5,889 nucleotides of DNA from Thermoplasmata archaeon (GTDB taxonomy: Archaea; Thermoplasmatota; Thermoplasmata; Lutacidiplasmatales; UBA184), in assembly GCA_030039865.1 (NCBI GenBank), contig JASHUS010000142.1:1-5889 (forward strand), given 5' to 3'. Below the pieces are notes generated by a model. It worked only from the letters and a program-made list of their open reading frames with translations, did not search any database and was not told where the DNA came from. Shown piece after piece: positions 1-5,889 of this stretch (position 1 is its first letter; each line of letters begins with the position of its first letter). The position numbers were made by a program, and so were the translations under genes.

Positions 1-2214
1 GCGTACCAGGCGTTCGTCGACGCGACCTCGCTCAAGACCGAGCTGCCGGCGACGCTCGCGTCGATCCGTCCCGACCAGCCGGCGACGGTCGAAGCCGCGG
101 CGCAGAAGCTCCGGTCGCTCTTCGAGTCGACGCCGTTCCCGGCGGACCTCGGCGCGACGATCGCCGCGGCGTACGAGTCGTTCGTTGCGAAGCACGCCGT
201 GCGATTCTCGGCGGTGCGATCGAGCGCCACGGCGGAGGATCTCGAAGGGGCGTCGTTCGCCGGACTGCAGGAGACGTATCTCAACGTCACGGGGACCGAC
301 AACGTCCTCGCGGCCGTCAAGCGATGCTGGGGCTCGCTCTTCACGCCGCGGGTCCTCGTCTACCGTCAGCGCAAGGGGTTCGATCACTCCGAGGTTCGCC
401 TCGCGGTCCTCGTGCAGAAGATGGTCGACGCGGTCGTCAGCGGGATCCTGTTCACCAAGGACCCGAACACCGGCGAGAACCACATGATCGTCGAGGCCGC
501 GTTCGGGCTCGGGGAGGCCGTGGTCGGCGGCGAGGTGACGCCCGATCACTACGTGGTGGACGGCGCCACGTTGAAACTGGTGCACAAACAGATATCCGAG
601 CAGAAGGTTCAGCTGCTCCGTGCCGAAACGGGCGGTAACGTCCGGGTCGAGATTCCGGCGGCGCAGCGCACGGCGCAGAAGCTCCCCGACGCGCGCCTGC
701 AACGGCTCGTCTCCCTGGCGCGCGTCATCGAGTCACACTACCGCCGCCCGATGGACATCGAGTGGTGCGGGGACGCGGAGTCGCTCTACATCGTCCAGGC
801 GCGCCCCGTGACGACGATCCCGACCTCCACGATCCCCTCGAGCGGCGGGCGCGGGCCGGCGACCGAGGAGAAGGCGGCCGAGGCGCCGATCCTGCGAGGC
901 TTCGGCGCGAGTCCCGGCGTGGCCGCCGGCGTCGCGCGGATCCTGCGGGGCGCGGCGGAGATGGAGAAGCTCCAGGCCGGGGAGGTCCTCGTCACGTCGA
1001 TGACGACGCCGGACATGGTGCCGGCGATGTCGCGCGCGGCGGCGATCGTCACGGACGAGGGCGGCATGACCTGCCACGCGGCGATCGTCTCGCGCGAGCT
1101 CGGCGTGCCGTGCGTCGTCGGGACCCGCGAGGCGACGACGGTGATCACCGACGGGCTCGAGGTCACGGTCGACGGCAAGACCGGCGCGGTCTACCGGGGG
1201 CGGATCGAGCGGACGCCCGCCGGGGGGGTCCCCGGGACGTCGGCCGCCGCGGGAAGCTCGGGGCTCCCGGTCTCGCGCCACCACGAAGGCGTGCCCGTCA
1301 CCGCGACGAAGATCTACGTCAACGTCGGCGTTCCCGAGAAGGCCGAGGAATACGCCCGACTCCCGGTCTCGGGCGTCGGTCTACTGCGGATCGAGTTCAT
1401 CTTCACGGCCCACGTCCGCGACCATCCGCTCGCCCTCCTGAAGCGCGGCAAGAAGGACGAGCTGGTGAAGCGGCTCGCCGACGGGATCGGCAAGGTCTGC
1501 GCCGCGTTCCATCCGCGGCCGGTGATCATCCGGACCTCCGACTTCAAGACGAACGAGTACCGGGGGATGCCGGGCGGCGAGGAGTTCGAACCGACCGAAG
1601 AGAACCCGATGATCGGCTGGCGGGGCTGCTCGCGCTACATCTCGCCGGTCTTCCAGCCGGCGTTCCTCTGCGAGCTCGAGGCGATCCACCGCGTCCGGAC
1701 CGAGATGGGGATGAAGAACGCGATGATGATGCTCCCGTTCGTCCGGAACACCTGGGAGCTCGAGGAGATCGCCGAGATGATGAAGGCGCAGGGACTGCGC
1801 CGCTCGCGGGACTTCCAGCTCTACCTCATGGCCGAGGTCCCGTCGACCGTGCTGCTCGCCCGCGAGTTCTCGAAGCACTGCGACGGGTTCTCGATCGGAT
1901 CGAACGACCTCACGCAGCTCGTCCTCGGCGCCGATCGCGACTCGGAGACGCTCGGCCGGATGGGATACTTCGACGAGCGCGACCCGGCCGTGCTGCGGGC
2001 GATCTCCCTGCTCATCGACGGGGCGCACGCCGAGGGTCGGACGGTCGGGATCTGCGGGCAGGGACCGAGCGTCTACCCCGAGTTCGCCGAGTTCCTCGTG
2101 CGCGAAGGGATCGACTCGATCTCGCTGAATGCGGACACCGTGATGTCGACGATCCGGACGATCGCGTCCCTCGAGCAGCGGATGAAACTCGCCGGCGTGC
2201 GCCAGCGGTCGTGA
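1..2214 (+). CDS. ppsA: Phosphoenolpyruvate synthase (pyruvate, water dikinase), 5' end cut by window edge
   Basis: Makes phosphoenolpyruvate from pyruvate and ATP, giving AMP and phosphate, through a phosphohistidine; a cytosolic entry step of gluconeogenesis. The reading frame is open from base 1, so the true start lies upstream; 737 residues are visible. Comparing the position of the catalytic histidine with the remembered E. coli PpsA sequence (792 aa) suggests about 55-60 N-terminal residues are missing. Counting from the window edge, the ATP-binding region spans about 1-272 (VRSSATAED, GLGEAVVGG, RPMDIEW and IVQARP motifs), the swivelling phosphohistidine domain about 297-400 (GGMTCHAAIVSRELG, catalytic His359), and the C-terminal PEP/pyruvate TIM barrel about 436-730 (SDFKTNEYRG, GFSIGSNDLTQL, GICGQGPS with catalytic Cys685). 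A Gly/Ala/Pro/Ser-rich linker of about 35 residues joins the last two domains. All key residues seen are intact, so the enzyme should be active. It ends with TGA and converges on the acetyltransferase. Family assignment is near certain. Confidence 0.97.
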   Translation, partial: AYQAFVDATSLKTELPATLASIRPDQPATVEAAAQKLRSLFESTPFPADLGATIAAAYESFVAKHAVRFSAVRSSATAEDLEGASFAGLQETYLNVTGTDNVLAAVKRCWGSLFTPRVLVYRQRKGFDHSEVRLAVLVQKMVDAVVSGILFTKDPNTGENHMIVEAAFGLGEAVVGGEVTPDHYVVDGATLKLVHKQISEQKVQLLRAETGGNVRVEIPAAQRTAQKLPDARLQRLVSLARVIESHYRRPMDIEWCGDAESLYIVQARPVTTIPTSTIPSSGGRGPATEEKAAEAPILRGFGASPGVAAGVARILRGAAEMEKLQAGEVLVTSMTTPDMVPAMSRAAAIVTDEGGMTCHAAIVSRELGVPCVVGTREATTVITDGLEVTVDGKTGAVYRGRIERTPAGGVPGTSAAAGSSGLPVSRHHEGVPVTATKIYVNVGVPEKAEEYARLPVSGVGLLRIEFIFTAHVRDHPLALLKRGKKDELVKRLADGIGKVCAAFHPRPVIIRTSDFKTNEYRGMPGGEEFEPTEENPMIGWRGCSRYISPVFQPAFLCELEAIHRVRTEMGMKNAMMMLPFVRNTWELEEIAEMMKAQGLRRSRDFQLYLMAEVPSTVLLAREFSKHCDGFSIGSNDLTQLVLGADRDSETLGRMGYFDERDPAVLRAISLLIDGAHAEGRTVGICGQGPSVYPEFAEFLVREGIDSISLNADTVMSTIRTIASLEQRMKLAGVRQRS

Positions 2215-2237
2215 TCCGCGGTCCGCTACCGGCTCAC
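2211..2237. repeat. Imperfect inverted repeat across the ppsA/acetyltransferase stop codons
   Basis: The arms GTGATCCG (2211-2218) and CGGCTCAC (2230-2237) pair at seven of eight positions around an 11-base loop. The ppsA stop TGA and the opposing TGA of the acetyltransferase both sit in the arms, which accounts for three of the matches automatically. It could act as a two-way transcript end, but no T tract follows on either side and the pairing is short. Weak evidence. Confidence 0.3.
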
Positions 2238-3082
2238 TCGCTCGAGGATCGGGGCGGTCGCCACCGGGCCGGCTGCGCGGATGGCGCTGGCGGCAGCGCG
2301 AGCTCGGCGTCCGGTGCGAGGTCATACACCCGGAACGCGCGGGCCCGGCGGAACCCGAGCCGTTCGAGGCGGGACTCGAGGCGCTCGGAGTCGGCGAAGA
2401 TCGAATAGCGGACGCCGTCGCCGACCGGGGCGTGCGCCCGGACGAACGCCACGAGCTCCGAGGCCGCCCCTCGGCCCCGGGCCGACGGCTGCGTCGCGAC
2501 CGCGTGGATCCCCGCGCTCGTCCGGTACCGGTAGACCAGCGCGGAGGCCACCGGCTCGCCGGCGATCGAGGCGAGGAGCGGCGCGAGCCGCTCGTGCGGG
2601 TTCGGGTGGCTCCACGCGATCTCGAGCGCGGTCCGGAACTCCGGCCGCTCCGCGGGGGTCGACCAGAACGACGCCACGAGGTCGATCTCGTTCGGGGCCG
2701 CCACGCGGACCGCGACGTCGGGCGCGAACGTCGGCGCCGGGGCGTCCGTGGAGAGGAGGAGGACGAGCGGCGCGCTCCGGGCACGAAAGCCGAGGCGCCG
2801 GAGGCCCGCATCCACGTGCTCGGGGACCGGGGTCGGCACGCGGAACGTGGGTCGCAGGGCGCGCTGGAAATAGTGGTCGAGCGCGCGCTCGAAGAACGCC
2901 GCCTGGCGCTCGCGGCCGACCCCCATCTCCTGCACGAAGTTGAACCGCGGGGCCGGGATCTTCTCGTGGGTGACGAGCGTCGCGCCGGGGATCTCGAGCG
3001 CGAAGCCACCGAGCGTGAGGACGAACTGGCGCTCCGCGTCGAGCGCCGCCTCGGTGGCGAGCTCGGTCAGCTCGTCGGCCAC
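2234..3082 (-). CDS. GNAT-family N-acetyltransferase, probably two-domain
   Basis: A predicted acetyl-CoA-dependent N-acyltransferase of 282 residues, longer than a single GNAT domain (about 150). The C-terminal half (about 122-255) carries the recognisable fold: GEPVASALVYRY (beta strands, 175-186), the acetyl-CoA pyrophosphate loop in GIHAVATQPSARGRGAASEL (191-210, loop around R202-A207), and a late RLESRLERLGFRRAR segment typical of GNAT C-termini. The N-terminal half (about 20-110) looks like a degenerate GNAT unit, ending in the similar RRLGFRARSAPLVLLL. Residues 261-282 are a Pro/Arg/Ser-rich tail. The start is GTG; an in-frame TAA 22-24 bases upstream leaves no earlier start, and no Shine-Dalgarno sequence is present. 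The gene stands alone, convergent with ppsA and divergent from the fusion gene, so context does not name a substrate (protein N-terminus, amino acid, antibiotic or polyamine all remain possible). The family call is good; the substrate is unknown. Confidence 0.85.
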   Translation of the reverse strand: MADELTELATEAALDAERQFVLTLGGFALEIPGATLVTHEKIPAPRFNFVQEMGVGRERQAAFFERALDHYFQRALRPTFRVPTPVPEHVDAGLRRLGFRARSAPLVLLLSTDAPAPTFAPDVAVRVAAPNEIDLVASFWSTPAERPEFRTALEIAWSHPNPHERLAPLLASIAGEPVASALVYRYRTSAGIHAVATQPSARGRGAASELVAFVRAHAPVGDGVRYSIFADSERLESRLERLGFRRARAFRVYDLAPDAELALPPAPSAQPARWRPPRSSSE

Positions 3083-3100
3083 GGCCCCGGGAGGTCGGCC

Positions 3101-3110
3101 GGGTTAAACG
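3101..3110 (-). promoter_or_regulatory. TATA-like element of the acetyltransferase gene (leaderless arrangement)
   Basis: On the minus strand this reads CGTTTAACCC, an AT island in otherwise GC-dense DNA. Its TTTAA core is centred about 24 bases before the GTG start. Archaeal TATA boxes usually lie about 26 bases before the transcription start, so transcription would begin at or next to the start codon. No clear BRE purine run precedes it. This is inferred from spacing only. Confidence 0.45.
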
Positions 3111-3144
3111 CCTGCCTCTCGGACTCTGGATGCGGGCCACGGAA

Positions 3145-3152
3145 CGTTAAGA
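3145..3152 (+). promoter_or_regulatory. TATA-like element of the dehydrogenase/hydratase fusion gene
   Basis: CGTTAAGA, preceded by GGAA, is the only AT-rich spot between the acetyltransferase island and the fusion ATG. Archaeal spacing would put transcription start near 3174-3176, leaving a leader of about 30 bases that has no Shine-Dalgarno match. The AACGTT at 3143-3148 is palindromic, so the site could also be read from the other strand. Inference from position and base composition. Confidence 0.4.
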
Positions 3153-3204
3153 GGGGAGCCGGTGTCCGCGCTCGCGACGGACGCCCGCCGTCACGGGTAC
3201 CCCC

Positions 3205-5112
3205 ATGGCCGAAGCTGCACTCCACCCGCCCGCCGTCGTCGCCGTGCTGGGGGGAGGCAACATGGGCAGCGGGATCGCGCAAGCGTGCGCCGAGGCCGGG
3301 TTCTCCGTCCGAGTCCGGGACGTCGACGCCCCCGCGATCGCCCGGGGCCGCTTGCTCGTCGAGAAGATGCTCCAGGGCGCGATCGACCGGAAGAAGCTGA
3401 CGCCCGCGAAGCGCGACGAGATCCTCGGACGGATCTCGTTCGGGACGGACCTGAAGGAGGCCGTCGAGGGCGCGTCGCTCGTCATCGAGGCGGTCTTCGA
3501 GGAGGAGTCGGTCAAGCGATCGCTCTTCGCGGAGCTTGCGCCGCTCGTCGGACCGACCACGATCGTGGCGACGAACACTTCCTCGCTATCCGTGACCGAG
3601 CTGGGGCAGGGATTCCCTCGGGCAGGCCGGTTCGCGGGTCTCCACTTCTTCTACCCGGCGGCGATCAATCGCCTCCTCGAGGTCGTGGGCGGTGCCTCCA
3701 CCGACGCCGCGACCCTCGTCGAGCTCGAGCGATTCGGCTACCGACTGCGGAAGATCCCGATCACGACCGCCGACCGGGCGGGCTTCTGCGTCAACCGCTA
3801 CTTCGTGCCGTTCCTCAACGAAGCCGCCCGGCTCGCGGAGGAGGGCGTGGCGAGCCTCGCGACGATCGAGGAGGTCGGCCGCGAGGTCTTCGGCGCGACG
3901 CTCGGCCCGTTCGAGCTGATGAACGTGACCGGGATCCCGATCGCCTTTCACGCCGAGACCTCGCTCTATCGGGCGTTCGGTCCCGCGTACGCGCCGTCGG
4001 CGCGCCTCGAGGAACAGTTCCGCGCCGGCCAGCCCTGGGCCTGGAAGGCCTCCGAGGTCGAGCCCGAGAAGAAGGCGGCGGTCCGCCGCCGCTTCCTCGG
4101 GTTGACGATCGGCATCGCGACCCGGCTCGTCGAGGAAGGCGTTGCGAGCCCCGAGGCCGTCGACCGCGGGGCGACGGTCGGCCTGCGTCGGAAGTGGGGA
4201 CCGTTCGCGCAGCTCTCCTCGGTCGGGCTGTCTGAGGGGCTCGGGATGGTCGAGGAATACGCCCGGCGATGGCCGGGCAACTTCCCCGTCTCCGAGGAGC
4301 TCCGCGAGCGCGCGAAGCGCGGCGATCGGACGTGGCCGCTCCTCCACGTGCGGCTCGAATGGCAGGGACCGATCGCCTGGGTCCTCCTCGATCGACCGGA
4401 AGTCCTCAACTCGCTGAACAGCGAGGTCCTCGAGCAGCTCGAAGCGGTGTTCCACGTGCTCGAGTCCGACCGGTCGGTCCGCGCGGTCGTGCTGGCCGGT
4501 TCGTCCCCGGTCTTTGCGGCGGGCGCCGACATCGCGGAGATGGAGAAGAAGACCCTCGCCGAAGGGGTCGACTTCGGCTTCCTCGGCCAGCGCGTCGCGG
4601 ATCGGATCGAGCGGTTCCCGACCCCCGTGATCGCGCTCGTCGAGGGGTACGCGCTCGGCGGCGGCCTCGAGCTCGCGCTGGCGGCCGACTTCATCGTGGC
4701 GGCGGAAGGATCGCAGCTCGGGCTCCCCGAGGTCACGGTCGGCATCCATCCGGGCATGGGCGGCGCGACGCGGCTCACCCGCCTCATCGGGCGCGCGAAC
4801 ACGAAGCTGCTGGCGTACACCGGGGTCCCGGTCAGCGCCGAGGAGGCGTACCGGCTCGGCTTCGTGGTGCGCGTCGTCCCCCGCGACCGGGCGCGCGAGG
4901 ACGTCCAGGCGCTCGCGGAGACGATCGCGAGCCGTGCCCCCCTCGGCGTGAAATGGGTCAAGGAGGTCATCGATCGGGGGCTCGACGCGCCCCTCGCCAC
5001 GGCCCTTCACCTCGAAGGGGAGTCGGCGGGCCACACGTTCGGGACCCGCGACCGCACCGAAGGGATGCGGGCCTTCCTCGAGCGGCGGAAGCCGAACTTC
5101 GAGGGGAAGTAG
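3205..5112 (+). CDS. Bifunctional 3-hydroxyacyl-CoA dehydrogenase / enoyl-CoA hydratase (archaeal-type fusion)
   Basis: Catalyses hydration of trans-2-enoyl-CoA and NAD-linked oxidation of the (S)-3-hydroxyacyl-CoA, two consecutive beta-oxidation steps (reversible, as in crotonyl-CoA/3-hydroxybutyryl-CoA metabolism). In 635 residues: NAD-binding Rossmann domain about 10-187 with GGGNMGSGIA (16-25); first dehydrogenase C-domain about 191-280; a second related copy about 293-372 (both contain EEGVAS and a GP motif); enoyl-CoA hydratase about 380-635. By alignment with human HADH, Ser126, His147, Glu159 and Asn197 match the active-site set, with the His-Glu spacing of 12 kept. The signature reads HFFYP instead of the usual HFFNP. 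In the hydratase, Glu489 and Glu509 match both catalytic glutamates of rat crotonase (same spacing of 20), with FAAGADI and ALGGG forming the oxyanion hole, so both activities look intact. ATG is the first possible start: an in-frame TAA lies at 3148-3150 with no ATG, GTG or TTG between. Sulfolobales and Archaeoglobus carry similar fusions; chain-length preference cannot be read here. Confidence 0.95.
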   Translation: MAEAALHPPAVVAVLGGGNMGSGIAQACAEAGFSVRVRDVDAPAIARGRLLVEKMLQGAIDRKKLTPAKRDEILGRISFGTDLKEAVEGASLVIEAVFEEESVKRSLFAELAPLVGPTTIVATNTSSLSVTELGQGFPRAGRFAGLHFFYPAAINRLLEVVGGASTDAATLVELERFGYRLRKIPITTADRAGFCVNRYFVPFLNEAARLAEEGVASLATIEEVGREVFGATLGPFELMNVTGIPIAFHAETSLYRAFGPAYAPSARLEEQFRAGQPWAWKASEVEPEKKAAVRRRFLGLTIGIATRLVEEGVASPEAVDRGATVGLRRKWGPFAQLSSVGLSEGLGMVEEYARRWPGNFPVSEELRERAKRGDRTWPLLHVRLEWQGPIAWVLLDRPEVLNSLNSEVLEQLEAVFHVLESDRSVRAVVLAGSSPVFAAGADIAEMEKKTLAEGVDFGFLGQRVADRIERFPTPVIALVEGYALGGGLELALAADFIVAAEGSQLGLPEVTVGIHPGMGGATRLTRLIGRANTKLLAYTGVPVSAEEAYRLGFVVRVVPRDRAREDVQALAETIASRAPLGVKWVKEVIDRGLDAPLATALHLEGESAGHTFGTRDRTEGMRAFLERRKPNFEGK

Positions 5113-5126
5113 GCGCGAGCGCCTAC
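5109..5126. terminator. Perfect inverted repeat containing both stop codons; possible two-way transcript end
   Basis: GTAGGCGC (5109-5116), a GA centre, then GCGCCTAC (5119-5126): eight of eight positions pair, or seven around a CGAG tetraloop in RNA. It holds the TAG of the fusion gene and the opposing TAG of gcvH and fills the whole 10-base gap between them. The hairpin would form in either transcript. No T run follows, and archaeal termination normally relies on T tracts, so the terminator role is a guess; the repeat itself is directly visible. Confidence 0.5.
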
Positions 5127-5515
5127 CCGGCCCGTTCGACGTCGCGGTACGCCGCGGGCGTGAGGAGCGTCCCCGGGTCGAGCGGCGCGGCGAGCTTGAG
5201 CCGGAAGAGCCAGCCCCGGCCGTACGGGTCGGAGTTCACGAGCCCGGGTTGCGCCTTCAGATCGGCGTTCGACGACTCGACCGTCCCGTCCGCCGGTGCA
5301 TAAACGTCGGAGACCGTCTTGACGGACTCGAGCACGAGCACGCTCGCACCCTTCGCGACCGCCTTGCCGGCCGAAGGGAGATCGACGTAGACGATGTCGG
5401 TCAGCTGGGACTGCGCGTGGTCGGTGATCCCGACGGTCACGAGATCGCCCTCGATCCGCACCCATTCGTGCGTCTTCGTGTAGCGGAGGTCGTCCGGTAC
5501 CTTCGTCTCGGTCAT
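5123..5515 (-). CDS. gcvH: Glycine cleavage system H protein
   Basis: The lipoyl carrier of the glycine cleavage complex: it takes the aminomethyl group from glycine after decarboxylation by the P protein, presents it to the T protein (which yields ammonia and methylene-tetrahydrofolate or an archaeal pterin equivalent), and is reoxidised by the L protein. It is cytosolic. The 130 residues match the usual length (about 125-130). Visible marks are YTKTHEWVR near the N-terminus, GITDHAQSQLTDIVYVDLP (29-47), the lipoylation site ESVKTVSDVYAP with Lys66, and the C-terminal LVNSDPYGRGWLFRLKL. The ATG overlaps the ahcY stop as ATGA, so the pair is cotranscribed and probably translationally coupled. 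No P, T or L genes are in the window, so they must lie elsewhere. A lipoate-binding protein of sulfur metabolism (LbpA type) is the main alternative, but the motifs fit ordinary GcvH better. Confidence 0.95.
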   Translation of the reverse strand: MTETKVPDDLRYTKTHEWVRIEGDLVTVGITDHAQSQLTDIVYVDLPSAGKAVAKGASVLVLESVKTVSDVYAPADGTVESSNADLKAQPGLVNSDPYGRGWLFRLKLAAPLDPGTLLTPAAYRDVERAG

Positions 5516-5889
5516 TCCGTTCCCCCTTCCCAGGCGTCCGCGTACCGTTCCTGCTCCTCGGTCGGTCGGTCGATCCGGATCCCCATCGGCGCGAGGGCCG
5601 CTTCGGCGACCGCGCGGTTGAGCGCCGCCGGCACGGCGTGCACCGTCGGCGTCATCGAGCGCCCGTACTTAGCGAGATGCTCCGCACTGAGCGCCTGGAG
5701 CGCGAAGGAGAGGTCCATGATCTCGACCGGATGGCCCTGGCCGGCCGCGAGGTTGATCAGACGGCCCTCGCCCAGGAGGAACGCCCGCCGGCCGTCCGCG
5801 AACCGATACTCCTCGACGTTCGGGCGCGCCGTGCGGTGGCTGACCGCGAGGCCCTCGAGGTCCGTCTTCGACACCTCGACGTCGAAGTG
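5512..5889 (-). CDS. ahcY: S-adenosylhomocysteine hydrolase (adenosylhomocysteinase), C-terminal part
   Basis: Splits S-adenosylhomocysteine into adenosine and homocysteine using bound NAD, removing the product inhibitor of methyltransferases and feeding the methyl cycle. Only the last 125 residues are visible; the gene continues past base 5889, so the GTG at 5874 is an internal valine, not a start. The visible part opens with HFDVE (the family's GHFD motif), followed by LLGEGRLINLAAGQGHPVEIMDLSF with the family GHP at 52-54 from the window edge, then MDLSFALQAL, VHAVPAALNRAVA, and a closing TEEQERYADAWEGGTE. The protein stops shortly after that helix, without the longer Lys/Tyr-bearing tail of animal and many bacterial enzymes; this short end is typical of archaeal and Thermotoga-like forms. 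Its TGA overlaps the gcvH ATG. The promoter is outside the window. Confidence 0.95.
   Translation of the reverse strand, partial: HFDVEVSKTDLEGLAVSHRTARPNVEEYRFADGRRAFLLGEGRLINLAAGQGHPVEIMDLSFALQALSAEHLAKYGRSMTPTVHAVPAALNRAVAEAALAPMGIRIDRPTEEQERYADAWEGGTE
5520..5531 (-). promoter_or_regulatory. Purine-rich ribosome binding site of gcvH inside the ahcY end
   Basis: On the minus strand GGGAAGGGGGAA lies within the last codons of ahcY, with the G run ending six bases before the gcvH ATG. It resembles but does not exactly match the GGAGG consensus. It fits the rule seen in many archaea that downstream operon genes use a Shine-Dalgarno-like site while promoter-proximal genes are leaderless. The same bases must encode Trp-Glu-Gly-Gly, so part of the purine bias may be coding. 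Confidence 0.5.

Noticed and set aside
762..2408. Plus-strand open frame of 548 codons in another frame of ppsA
   Set aside because: Arg/Gly/Asp-rich translation typical of a shifted frame of GC-rich coding DNA; ppsA itself is unambiguous here.
1381..3009. Long minus-strand open frame of 542 codons opposite ppsA and across the acetyltransferase
   Set aside because: The product is Arg/Ser/Pro low-complexity with no recognisable motif, and it overlaps two well-supported genes. It is the usual by-product of GC-rich third positions, where stop codons are rare on the opposite strand.
3162..3204. GTG at 3162 as an earlier start for the fusion gene
   Set aside because: It is in a different frame. 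In the fusion frame there is a TAA at 3148-3150 and no start codon between it and the ATG at 3205.
3586..5034. Minus-strand open frame of 482 codons opposite the fusion gene
   Set aside because: Arg/Glu/Asp-rich translation without domain features, entirely antisense to a gene with intact catalytic motifs in the other strand.
5123..5515. H protein as a sulfur-metabolism lipoate-binding protein (LbpA)
   Set aside because: No heterodisulfide-reductase-like or lipoate-assembly genes are nearby, and the ESVKTVSDVYAP and LVNSDPYGRGWL motifs match ordinary glycine cleavage H proteins.
5512..5874. A complete small 120-residue protein starting at GTG 5874
   Set aside because: The frame stays open to the window edge and reads HFDVE just before the GTG, matching the S-adenosylhomocysteine hydrolase family, so this is the C-terminal part of a longer gene.
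1..5889. Frequent CTCGAG hexamers as a possible motif or methylation site
   Set aside because: Many occurrences fall in coding frames as Leu-Glu (CTC GAG) codons favoured by this GC-rich codon use, so no separate signal is needed.

Overview
The window is a very GC-rich stretch, with third codon positions almost all G or C, holding five protein-coding genes packed nearly end to end. Both outermost genes run off the window. All five look like core metabolism: phosphoenolpyruvate synthase (5' end missing), a GNAT-type acetyltransferase, a 3-hydroxyacyl-CoA dehydrogenase/enoyl-CoA hydratase fusion, glycine cleavage H protein, and S-adenosylhomocysteine hydrolase (5' end missing). I see no tRNA, rRNA, CRISPR array, insertion sequence or phage gene.

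The organism is most likely a high-GC archaeon. A Thermoplasmata-like lineage known from metagenomes is my guess, but it is inference only. Supporting signs are the roughly 635-residue fatty-acid fusion with the dehydrogenase first and the hydratase last, a size and order common in archaea; the short C-terminus of the S-adenosylhomocysteine hydrolase; the apparent lack of Shine-Dalgarno sequences before the genes with their own promoters; and TTAA-centred, TATA-like islands at archaeal distances. A high-GC bacterium is not excluded.

Layout: ppsA (1-2214, +) converges on the acetyltransferase (2234-3082, -) with a 19-base gap. The acetyltransferase diverges from the fusion gene (3205-5112, +) across a 122-base gap that should hold both promoters. 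The fusion gene converges on gcvH (5123-5515, -) with a 10-base gap. gcvH is overlapped by four bases by the end of the upstream gene ahcY (5512-5889, -), so the last two form an operon.

Functionally, the fusion enzyme carries out the two middle steps of beta-oxidation (or the reverse). Phosphoenolpyruvate synthase feeds pyruvate into gluconeogenesis. The ahcY-gcvH pair joins the methyl cycle to glycine-derived one-carbon units. The acetyltransferase has no assignable substrate. I did not find a novel defence or mobile system. The most unusual points are a perfect 18-base inverted repeat containing both stop codons of the fusion/gcvH pair, a weaker similar one at the ppsA/acetyltransferase junction, the ahcY-gcvH overlap, and an HFFYP variant of the dehydrogenase signature.
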